The translations under genes were made by a program, and so were the position numbers. Shown one piece after another: positions 1 through 5,331 of a stretch of 5,793 bases of DNA; the first letter of the stretch is position 1; each line of letters begins with the position of its first letter. This stretch comes from Alphaproteobacteria bacterium (GTDB lineage Bacteria; Pseudomonadota; Alphaproteobacteria; Rhizobiales; Devosiaceae). Location of the stretch: assembly GCA_018820005.1 (NCBI GenBank), contig JAHJOS010000068.1:1-5793 (forward strand), written 5' to 3'. The notes below the pieces were generated by a model. That model did no database searches. It saw only the letters and a list, made by a program, of their open reading frames with translations, and was not told where the DNA came from.

Positions 1-49
1 CGATCCCGATGGCAACAATATCGAAGCGGTCTGCCACGCGCCGGAATAG
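1..49 (+). CDS. VOC (glyoxalase/bleomycin-resistance) family protein, C-terminal end only
   Basis: This is the 3' end of a plus-strand gene that begins outside the window. Reading from base 2, fifteen codons give DPDGNNIEAVCHAPE, followed by TAG at 47-49. The DPDG-N-IE pattern is the hallmark last strand of vicinal-oxygen-chelate (VOC) proteins; in this fold the glutamate of that motif is commonly a metal ligand. The family includes glyoxalase I, ring-cleaving dioxygenases and many small uncharacterised proteins, and the fragment cannot tell them apart. The trailing 'EAVCH-P' is typical of short, single-domain bacterial VOC proteins. It converges with the broken kinase gene, whose stop codon lies 31 bases downstream. 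The assignment rests on one short motif, so the family call is fairly good but the function is open. Confidence 0.72.
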   Translation, partial: DPDGNNIEAVCHAPE

Positions 50-80
50 GCTGGTCGACGCGGGCTGGCTCGGACGACGG

Positions 81-617
81 CTAGACTGTCTTGAGCCAGT
101 CCACGATTGCCTCGGCTGACTGCAACGGCGTCAGGCCGGTGGCGTCGAGCTGCAGCAGGTTGGACTCGTCGCCGCCGAACAGCGGCACGGCACTGGCGTG
201 GTTACGCCGGACATAGTCGGGATCGCGCGGCTTGCGCATCTGGTCGCGACCTTCCGACAGGATGCGGCGCATGTTCTCATCGAGCGCACAGGCGACGTGG
301 ACCACACAGAACGGCGGCCGCGAGCGCCCAAGAGCCGTCATGCGGTCCCATTCTGCCAGCGCCCAGGGGTCATCGCCGGACAGCACGGTGGTCAGCACCA
401 CCGGCACTTCGGCGGGCAACTACCCGATCAGCTCGTGGCCCAGCGCCTCGACCTTTTCGACCGTGGCCTTGAAGGCATCGGATTTGAACTCAGTAAGCGC
501 AAAGGCCAGATTGTAGACAGTATGGATGTCGAGGAGGCGTCCCGAAAGCAGTCGCGCCAGCTCCCGTCCGATAGTCAGCTTGCCGACCCCAGGATATCCG
601 TTGAGCACCACAATCAT
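81..617 (-). pseudogene. small P-loop (AAA/shikimate-kinase-like) nucleotide kinase, interrupted by an in-frame amber codon
   Basis: One continuous minus-strand frame of 178 codons runs from ATG (615-617) to TAG (81-83), broken only by a TAG at 420-422 (codon 66). The first part carries a P-loop near residues 7-15 (GYPGVGKLT), with Leu-Thr where Walker A usually has Ser/Thr; I recall this KLT variant as common in this group of small kinases. The second part continues without a frame change (PAEVPVVLTTVL, then an Arg-rich segment around codons 118-137 that resembles a kinase lid). The two halves together match the length of small single-domain P-loop kinases; neither half alone would fold as one. 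A purine-rich SD (AGAGG, 8 bases before ATG) supports the start. The TAG is followed at once by TTG, so weak reinitiation is possible. The gene lies 83 bases downstream of the protease gene on the same strand and may be cotranscribed with it. Substrate unknown. A sequencing error at one base is the main alternative to a true pseudogene. Confidence 0.8.
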
Positions 618-637
618 CGCTCCCCCCTCTGCCCTGA

Positions 638-676
638 CGACCGGGCTGGTCGCACATCAGGCAATGATGCGCGACC
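638..676 (-). other. intercistronic RNA hairpin with a competing alternative stem
   Basis: In the minus-strand transcript, bases 676 to 648 form a 12-bp stem: GGUCGC, one G-U pair, CAUCA, loop UUGCC, UGAUG, GCGACC. The position 654/670 pair is a wobble only on the minus strand (A-C on plus), which favours a role in the minus-strand RNA. It begins 24 bases after the protease stop codon. The GCGACC arm (648-653) can instead pair with GGUCG at 638-642, giving a shorter 5-bp stem, so the two structures exclude each other. There is no U-tract, so it is not a canonical intrinsic terminator. A processing or 3'-end-stabilising element between the protease and kinase cistrons, or an attenuator-like switch, are both possible. 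The structure is seen; the function is inferred. Confidence 0.5.
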
Positions 677-700
677 ACCTGCAGCTTGTGAAGCCCGCGC

Positions 701-2185
701 CTAGCCGCTGATGATGCTGCGGGTGACACGACCGTCGCGCTGCAGGATGATCTGCCAGGTGCGGACGCGCTGGCCGGCGACCTGGGCAAAGGCCTTGGCG
801 CTGTCCATGGCGGTATCGTTGAGCGAGATGATGATGTCATCGACCTTGAGCCCCATGGCCTCGGCCGGCGAGCCCGCCGTCACGGCCGTAACGATAATGC
901 CCTTGGCGTCATAGGCCAGCCCCTTCATCTCGGCGAGAGCTGGATCAATCTGGCGCACGGTGGTGCCGGAAAAGCGCGAGTCTCCGCCAATTGTCGCCAT
1001 GGTATTGGCGTCGGCCACCGGTGCGGCTTCTACCGTGAAATCAATGGATTCGCTGCTTCCGTTGCGCAGACGCACGAGCTTGGTGCCCTGCCCGATCGGT
1101 TTGGTCGCCAGCCGGAAATTGAACGCGCTCGGGTCGTCCACGGCCACTCCGTCCACGCTCATGATCACGTCGCCGGAGGCAAAACCCGCACGGGCGGCCG
1201 GACCATCGGGCGCCACCTCGGTGATCAGCGCACCATGCGGCGCCTGCATGCCCAGGCTCGTCGCAATATCGGCCGTCACCGCCTGCATCTTGGCGCCGAA
1301 CCATGGGCGCACGATCTGGCCACCACTGACGCCGGCATCGGCAACCAGCCGCGCCATATTGGCCGGAATGGCAAAGCCGATCCCTACCGAGCCGCCGGAC
1401 TGCGAATAGATGGCAGTATTGATGCCCACCAGATGTCCGGCCATATCCACCAGGGCGCCGCCCGAATTGCCCGGATTGATCGCCGCATCGGTCTGGATAA
1501 AGAACTCATAGTCCGAGCGCTCGACACCGGTTCGCGCCAGGGCCGAAACGATGCCACTGGTCACTGTCTGCCCCACGCCAAACGGATTGCCGATGGCCAG
1601 CACCAGGTCGCCGACTTCGAGAGCATCGGAATCGGCAAAGGTGATGGCCGGGAATTTCGCATCACCCGGTTCGCGGATGCGCAGCACCGCCAGATCGGTC
1701 TGGGCATCCTCGATCACGATATCGACAGCGAACTCGCGCCCGTCGGAGAGGGCAATGCGCACATCGGTGGCGCCTTCGATCACATGGCGATTGGTCAGGA
1801 TGACGCCGCTGGCATCAACAATCACACCCGATCCGAGTGACTGCGATTCCCGTGGCCGGCTCTGAAACTGTCCCTCGCCGAAAAACCGCGAGAAGAACGG
1901 GTCATTGGCAAAGGGAGAGGCCGACTGCTGTTCGACACGGGTGGCATAGACATTGACCACCGAGGGCGACACCGCCTTGACCACCGGCGCAAAGCTCAGC
2001 TTGATCTGGGTATCACTCTGGGGCACGCCGGTTGACGGAGTGGGCGCAACGACCGCGGCCTGCGCCACTGGCGCGATAGCCGTCTGCGCGACGCTGGGGG
2101 CGTTCCAGGGGGCGAAAGCCAGTGTCCCCCCGATAGCCATAACCGCTATGGCGGCACCAGCCAGCAACAACGTGCGCTTTGACAT
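701..2185 (-). CDS. periplasmic HtrA/Deg (Do) family serine endoprotease with two PDZ domains
   Basis: This 494-residue protein is a complete trypsin-like HtrA protease, a family that degrades or refolds misfolded envelope proteins in the periplasm. The N-terminus (MSKRT, then a hydrophobic stretch at about 5-25) is a Sec signal peptide or an uncleaved anchor. An Ala/Pro/Thr-rich linker leads to the protease domain (about 62-285). The triad is visible as His134 (TNRHVI), Asp164 (DAQTDLAVL) and Ser241 (NPGNSGGAL). PDZ1 spans about 296-385 and PDZ2 about 408-490, so the layout matches DegP/DegQ and not the single-PDZ DegS. The start at 2185 is chosen over the longer frame opening at 2290 because CTGGAGG sits 8 bases upstream and the signal peptide begins there; the 2290 ATG has no SD and would bury the signal. 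It is divergent from the decarboxylase gene and upstream of the interrupted kinase. DegP-, DegQ- and MucD-type paralogues cannot be told apart here, so no symbol is given. Confidence 0.96.
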   Translation of the reverse strand: MSKRTLLLAGAAIAVMAIGGTLAFAPWNAPSVAQTAIAPVAQAAVVAPTPSTGVPQSDTQIKLSFAPVVKAVSPSVVNVYATRVEQQSASPFANDPFFSRFFGEGQFQSRPRESQSLGSGVIVDASGVILTNRHVIEGATDVRIALSDGREFAVDIVIEDAQTDLAVLRIREPGDAKFPAITFADSDALEVGDLVLAIGNPFGVGQTVTSGIVSALARTGVERSDYEFFIQTDAAINPGNSGGALVDMAGHLVGINTAIYSQSGGSVGIGFAIPANMARLVADAGVSGGQIVRPWFGAKMQAVTADIATSLGMQAPHGALITEVAPDGPAARAGFASGDVIMSVDGVAVDDPSAFNFRLATKPIGQGTKLVRLRNGSSESIDFTVEAAPVADANTMATIGGDSRFSGTTVRQIDPALAEMKGLAYDAKGIIVTAVTAGSPAEAMGLKVDDIIISLNDTAMDSAKAFAQVAGQRVRTWQIILQRDGRVTRSIISG

Positions 2186-2193
2186 TGAACGAA

Positions 2194-2198
2194 CCTCC
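2194..2198 (-). promoter_or_regulatory. ribosome binding site that fixes the protease start
   Basis: The minus strand reads GGAGG at these bases, 8 bases before the ATG at 2183-2185. It is a near-perfect anti-SD match and decides for this start against the ATG 35 codons upstream. Confidence 0.85.
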
Positions 2199-2239
2199 AG
2201 CCATCGTGCAGACCACATCAGCGTGGCCGCGATGGCCCC

Positions 2240-2315
2240 ACGCAAACGCCCGGAATCGGGCACGAAAATGGCGTCATGCAGATGACGCATTTAGCGGCCA
2301 AATAAACGTTTGCGT
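2240..2315. repeat. 9-bp inverted repeat flanking two hairpins in the divergent regulatory region
   Basis: ACGCAAACG at 2240-2248 is matched exactly by its reverse complement CGTTTGCGT at 2307-2315, 58 bases apart. Between the arms lie two small perfect hairpins: GCCCG-GAAT-CGGGC (2248-2261) and GCGTCAT-GCAG-ATGACGC (2271-2288). A third ACGCA copy sits at 2285-2289. The right arm contains the proposed -35 box of the decarboxylase promoter, and the left arm faces the protease gene in the equivalent orientation. The whole 200-base gap (2186-2385) contains no gene that I can see. A regulator binding both arms, or sites for two regulators, would fit; chance is also possible at this length. Confidence 0.5.
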
Positions 2316-2338
2316 GAGGGGGCACACCGCCCTATATG
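2310..2338 (+). promoter_or_regulatory. candidate sigma-70-type promoter of the decarboxylase gene
   Basis: A -35 box TTGCGT (2310-2315) and a -10 box TATATG (2333-2338) are separated by exactly 17 bases. The bases CTATAT at 2332-2337 match the -10 preference known for rhizobial housekeeping promoters. The predicted start near 2345 would leave a leader of about 40 bases before the ATG at 2386. The -35 box overlaps the right arm of the 9-bp inverted repeat, so a protein bound there could block or aid the polymerase. I found no equally good promoter for the divergent protease gene: TTGCGT on the minus strand (2240-2245) has only a weak GCTGAT partner 17 bases on. Confidence 0.5.
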
Positions 2339-2385
2339 CAGCGCTCGTTTTCCGAACTTCTCCCAGCCCGAAAGGCCAGTCGTCC

Positions 2386-3567
2386 ATGACCACCGAGCCG
2401 AACCACGTTTACCCGAACACCTCCGCACTGATCGCTGCGGAGGCGCCGGATTTCCCGGCCTTCCTGTTCTCCGAACGTGAGCTGCACCGGGCCACGAAGG
2501 TTTTCAAAAAGGGCTTTGACGGCCTGCTGACCTATGCGGTCAAGTGCAACCCGTCGCCCCACATCATCGCCCAGCTGCATCGCGAAGGTTTGAAGGCTTT
2601 TGACGTCGCCTCCAATACCGAGATGGAGCTCGTCCGCGACAATGCCCCTGGCGCGGTGATGCATTACAATAACCCCATCAAGAACAAGCGCGAAATTGCC
2701 CGCGCTTATGAAGAATTCGGCGTACGCAGCTTCACCATCGACCATCCCCAGCAGCTCGACCAGCTGGCGGCCGTGGTGTCGCCCAGCCGCGACGTTGAAG
2801 TGACCACCCGCTTCAAGGCCGGCAAGGCGCTCAAATCCTATGACTTCGGCATCAAGTTCGGCGTCATGGAACAGGGCGCGGCTGAAATCGCCACCATGGT
2901 CGAACAGATGGGCTATACCCCAAGCCTCTGCTTCCACGTCGGCAGCCAGTGCGAAGACGCCTATGCCTATGAGCGCCACATCGCGGCAGCCGCCCGTATC
3001 GTCGAAGAAGCCGGCATCGAGCTCAAGCGCCTCAACATCGGCGGTGGCTATCCGGCCCCCTACCCGACTAGCGAAGCGCCGCCAATGGACTACTACTTCG
3101 AGACCATTGCCACGGCCGTCAACGACCACTTCGGCGAAAAGCGCAAGCCCGAGCTGATCATCGAACCCGGCCGTGCGCTGGTGACGTCGTCAACCTCGCT
3201 TCTTTTGCGCGTAAAGCATCAGCGTGGCGGCCAGTCGGTCTATGTCAACGACGGCGCCTATGGCAGCCTGATGGAAGTCAAATTCATGCACTTCACCCCG
3301 CCGGTCCGCGTCTGGCGCGGCGCGCGCGTGCATGACAATGACCAGGAGTTCTCGGACTTCACCATCTGGGGCCCAACCTGCGACAGCTATGATGTGCTGC
3401 CCCAGGTCTTCACCCTGCCCGCTGATATCGATGAGGACGACTGGATCGAATTCGGCCTGATGGGCGCCTATACCCAGGCGTCGCTCACCCCGTTCAACGG
3501 CTTTGATCGCCGCGATCAGTTCTGGGTCGACGAAGCCTATACCGGCAAGGACCAGCAGCCGGAATAA
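2386..3567 (+). CDS. fold-type III PLP-dependent ornithine/lysine decarboxylase
   Basis: The 393-residue product belongs to the Orn/DAP/Arg decarboxylase family 2 (alanine-racemase-like barrel plus beta domain). These cytosolic, usually dimeric enzymes decarboxylate ornithine to putrescine and/or lysine to cadaverine, feeding polyamine synthesis. The PLP Schiff-base lysine is Lys53 (YAVKCNPSP). His184 of FHVGSQ stacks on the cofactor in this family. The Gly-rich phosphate loop is 219-221 (NIGGGYP), with EPGRALV at 260-266. From the second subunit come Asp289 (YVNDGAYGS), Cys332 (GPTCDSYD) and Tyr362 (GAYT), matching the ornithine decarboxylase active site, including the catalytic cysteine. 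This favours ornithine over diaminopimelate, but lysine use cannot be excluded. The ATG at 2386 is chosen because homology-like sequence begins there and AAAGG lies 10 bases upstream; the open frame runs back to 2179 but would overlap the divergent protease start. The gene is followed by its own terminator, so it is probably monocistronic. Confidence 0.93.
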   Translation: MTTEPNHVYPNTSALIAAEAPDFPAFLFSERELHRATKVFKKGFDGLLTYAVKCNPSPHIIAQLHREGLKAFDVASNTEMELVRDNAPGAVMHYNNPIKNKREIARAYEEFGVRSFTIDHPQQLDQLAAVVSPSRDVEVTTRFKAGKALKSYDFGIKFGVMEQGAAEIATMVEQMGYTPSLCFHVGSQCEDAYAYERHIAAAARIVEEAGIELKRLNIGGGYPAPYPTSEAPPMDYYFETIATAVNDHFGEKRKPELIIEPGRALVTSSTSLLLRVKHQRGGQSVYVNDGAYGSLMEVKFMHFTPPVRVWRGARVHDNDQEFSDFTIWGPTCDSYDVLPQVFTLPADIDEDDWIEFGLMGAYTQASLTPFNGFDRRDQFWVDEAYTGKDQQPE

Positions 3568-3595
3568 CCCGGCTTCGGCGCCGCCACACACTTCG

Positions 3596-3620
3596 ATCCC
3601 CGCTTCGGCGGGGATTTTCG
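3596..3620 (+). terminator. Rho-independent terminator of the decarboxylase gene
   Basis: ATCCCCGC (3596-3603), loop TTCG, and GCGGGGAT (3608-3615) make a perfect 8-bp stem capped by a very stable UUCG tetraloop. It runs into TTTTCGTCT, a short U-rich tail. It begins 28 bases after the decarboxylase stop codon and ends about 54 bases before the next start, so it should separate the two plus-strand genes. Confidence 0.85.
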
Positions 3621-3673
3621 TCTCTGCCCCATCCGCCTTTTCCACCCCGATCCCAACCATATCGGAACTGAAA

Positions 3674-4213
3674 ATGCAGCACCCCGCGCCCCTGGCCGAC
3701 TTCGGCCGCCGCATCATGATTCTGGGCCCCAGCAACGCAGGCAAATCGACACTGGCCGACGCCATTGGCCGCAAGCTGGGCATCGAGGCCATCCATCTCG
3801 ACCGCTTCCGCCACCAGCCCGGCACCGACTGGGTGCCGCGCGACACCGCCGACTTCCATGCCCTGCATGACGCAGCCATACTTGCCGATGCCTGGGCGAT
3901 GGACGGCAATTACACCGAACTCATGCCGCAACGCTTTGCACGCGCCACCGGCGTCATCGTCATCGACGACCATTTTCTCAAGCGCTACCTGCGCTATTTC
4001 CGCCGCACGCTGTTCCAGCGGCAGCGCATCGGTGGGCTGCCCGGCAGCCGCGATAGCGTAAAGTGGATGATGATCGCCTGGATCTGGAAGACGCGGAACG
4101 CCAGCAAATACCGTGTGATGGCCAGGGCCAGCGGCCTGCCCTGCCTCATTTGCCAGAACCGACGCGAGCGTGACGCACTCTATGCCGCCTGGTCGCTGCA
4201 GGTGCGGCGCTAG
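3674..4213 (+). CDS. small P-loop ATPase/kinase of the FlaR-like 'DNA topology modulation protein' group
   Basis: The 179-residue product has a canonical Walker A at 18-26 (GPSNAGKST), then LDRF (42-45) followed by a Trp-containing loop (GTDW, 50-53), a DGNY motif at 77-80 and a hydrophobic strand VIVIDD at 94-99. This order (GxxxxGKS, HLD, W, GNY, strand, then a basic Arg/Trp-rich helical part) is typical of adenylate-kinase-like proteins often annotated 'topology modulation protein FlaR' or 'AAA family ATPase'. The true substrate of this group is not established, and the topology label should not be read as proof of a DNA role. The basic region at 103-142 resembles the lid and nucleotide-binding part of small kinases. 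The start at 3674 is chosen because GGAA lies a few bases upstream and the longer frame back to 3503 would overlap the decarboxylase and give low-complexity Ser/Pro sequence. Met15 (ATG at 3716) is a less likely start. The gene is convergent with the SDR gene. Confidence 0.85.
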   Translation: MQHPAPLADFGRRIMILGPSNAGKSTLADAIGRKLGIEAIHLDRFRHQPGTDWVPRDTADFHALHDAAILADAWAMDGNYTELMPQRFARATGVIVIDDHFLKRYLRYFRRTLFQRQRIGGLPGSRDSVKWMMIAWIWKTRNASKYRVMARASGLPCLICQNRRERDALYAAWSLQVRR

Positions 4214-4228
4214 GGCTACCGCCGCACC
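4201..4228. repeat. perfect 9-bp inverted repeat spanning the stop codons of two convergent genes
   Basis: GGTGCGGCG (4201-4209) and CGCCGCACC (4220-4228) are exact reverse complements around a 10-base loop. The loop contains both stop codons: TAG of the FlaR-like gene (4211-4213) and the TAG of the SDR gene (4216-4218, minus strand). Each arm encodes the same C-terminal Val-Arg-Arg, one on each strand. The GC-rich hairpin can form in either transcript. No U-tract follows on either side (GGGATCTG on plus, TGCAGCGA on minus), so it is not a textbook bidirectional intrinsic terminator, but no other terminator is visible for either gene. Confidence 0.75.
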
Positions 4229-5253
4229 GGGATCTGTGGCAAGGCCAGCAGCGTGGACGCACTCGCCAAGACAGCGTCATGACCCGAAATCAGCGACCGC
4301 CCCAACAGGCCCTCGGCCTTGTCGCGGGTAAAGTGCTTCTCATTGCCGATATCCTCGACGATGACCCGCAAAGGCCCGCCCAGCCGTGCCAGAAGTGCAA
4401 TCAACCAGTCTGGCATGGTGTTGCCGCCCAAGGGACGATCTGGGTAGGCGCTGCGCAAAATGGCCGCCAGTTCGGGAAAACGCACATAGTCCGACGCCGC
4501 CAGATAGCGCTGACCAATCGATGCCGGCTGCTGCAGGGCAGCGACATGCAACCCAGCCACATCGCGAACATCGACCACCGAGAAGCCCGTACTGGGCACC
4601 GCCGGCCCCGCCCCCACCAACATGTCGGCAACCATGTTCACCGACGCGCTGAAATCGGCATCAAGCACCGGCCCCAGGATCGCACTGGGCAAAATGGTGG
4701 TCAGGCTGAGATCTTCCGAACGCGCCATTGCCCAGGCGGTTCGCTCTGCGTTGGTCTTGCTGACATGATAGGTGCTGGGTCGACGCATCCCGGCCAGATT
4801 GGTGTAATCAGCCTCGCTATAGATCCGCACACCTGACTTCTGCCCATGCCCATAAGCCACTGCGGCAACTGACGACGTCATCACAATCCGCCGCACGCCT
4901 GCGAACGAAGCATAACGCAGAACCCGCTCGGTCCCCTCCACTGCCGTGGCTATATATTTGCTGCGGTCACGTGGCTCGGCCCCGGCAACAGACGCGGCAA
5001 TGTGCATCACCGCGTCCACTCTGAGCATGGCCTGCGTCCAGCCATGGTCGAGCAACAGGTTCAATTTTACAAAGGTCAGGCGATAGAGCACGTCATCACC
5101 CAGTTGAGCCACGACCGCTCTGCGGACGTCCTCGGCCTTCTCGTCAGAGCGAACACTGCCGCGCACCGAATAGCCTGCGCGCAACAGCGCAATCACTGTC
5201 CACTTCCCCACAAAGCCGCTTGCGCCCGTCACCAGCACCAGACCCGAAGGCAT
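4216..5253 (-). CDS. NAD(P)-dependent extended SDR: epimerase/dihydroflavonol-4-reductase-like carbonyl reductase
   Basis: The 345-residue product is a cytosolic extended short-chain dehydrogenase. The Rossmann dinucleotide motif is at 9-16 (TGASGFVG). The catalytic residues appear as Ser127 or Ser128 (MTSSVAAV) and the YxxxK pair Tyr162/Lys166 (YHVSK). A VVDVRDVAGLHVAAL segment (226-240) is diagnostic of the DFR/aldehyde-reductase branch of extended SDRs, so reduction of an aldehyde or ketone fits better than sugar epimerisation. Arg32 and Arg35 after the second strand (SVRGSVRS) suggest NADPH use. The start at 5253 is chosen because GTGGAG lies 5 bases upstream and the Rossmann strand follows at once; the frame is open back to 5316 but crosses the rplQ terminator. 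The gene lies 78 bases downstream of rplQ on the same strand, yet a strong terminator separates them. Its substrate cannot be told from sequence. Confidence 0.93.
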   Translation of the reverse strand: MPSGLVLVTGASGFVGKWTVIALLRAGYSVRGSVRSDEKAEDVRRAVVAQLGDDVLYRLTFVKLNLLLDHGWTQAMLRVDAVMHIAASVAGAEPRDRSKYIATAVEGTERVLRYASFAGVRRIVMTSSVAAVAYGHGQKSGVRIYSEADYTNLAGMRRPSTYHVSKTNAERTAWAMARSEDLSLTTILPSAILGPVLDADFSASVNMVADMLVGAGPAVPSTGFSVVDVRDVAGLHVAALQQPASIGQRYLAASDYVRFPELAAILRSAYPDRPLGGNTMPDWLIALLARLGGPLRVIVEDIGNEKHFTRDKAEGLLGRSLISGHDAVLASASTLLALPQIPVRR

Positions 5254-5258
5254 GTTCA

Positions 5259-5262
5259 CTCC
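5259..5262 (-). promoter_or_regulatory. ribosome binding site of the SDR gene
   Basis: The minus strand reads GTGGAGTGAAC before the ATG; GGAG is 5 bases from the start. It lies only 6 bases beyond the U-tract of the rplQ terminator, so an RNA stopped at the terminator would lack it. Confidence 0.65.
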
Positions 5263-5268
5263 ACGCTC

Positions 5269-5305
5269 AAAACAGAAAAGCGGCCACGGAGTAAACCGCA
5301 GCCGC
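5269..5305 (-). terminator. Rho-independent terminator after rplQ
   Basis: In the minus-strand RNA, bases 5305 to 5280 form GCGGCUGCGG, loop UUUACU, CCGUGGCCGC: a 10-bp stem including a U-G and a G-U pair, followed by UUUUCUGUUUU (5279-5269). The two wobble pairs are A-C mismatches on the plus strand, so the element is specific to rplQ-direction transcription. It begins 26 bases after the rplQ stop codon and probably ends the whole ribosomal-protein operon. Confidence 0.88.
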
Positions 5306-5331
5306 CTGTATTCCAAACCAGTACGCCAGCC

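Noticed and set aside
198..704. 168-codon plus-strand frame opposite the broken kinase
   Set aside because: It could have replaced the pseudogene call, but it has no SD or family motif, while the minus strand shows a P-loop and a good SD. The minus-strand reading is preferred despite its stop codon.
2252..2275. General-stress sigma (EcfG-type GGAAC...GTT) promoter in the divergent region
   Set aside because: Only GGAAT-like and CGTC elements with imperfect spacing are present; the match is too weak to claim.
2186..2290. Upstream ATG at 2290 as the protease start
   Set aside because: It would add 35 residues in front of a clear signal peptide, has no SD (TTATTTGGCCGCTAA precedes it) and covers the hairpins of the regulatory region. 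The ATG at 2185 has GGAGG at ideal spacing.
2179..2385. N-terminal extension of the decarboxylase back to 2179
   Set aside because: It would overlap the divergent protease start and include the promoter-like boxes; its translation is low in family-like sequence. ATG 2386 fits the family length.
2332..3129. 265-codon open frame on the minus strand opposite the decarboxylase
   Set aside because: It lies fully antisense to a well-supported gene, has no SD, and its Ala/Gly/Val/Asp-rich translation shows no motif. Long antisense frames are expected in GC-rich codon-biased genes.
3635..3663. Promoter for the FlaR-like gene (GCCTTT, 17 bases, CATATC)
   Set aside because: The -35 box is a poor match and the start would leave a leader of only a few bases. 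It is possible but not supportable from sequence alone.
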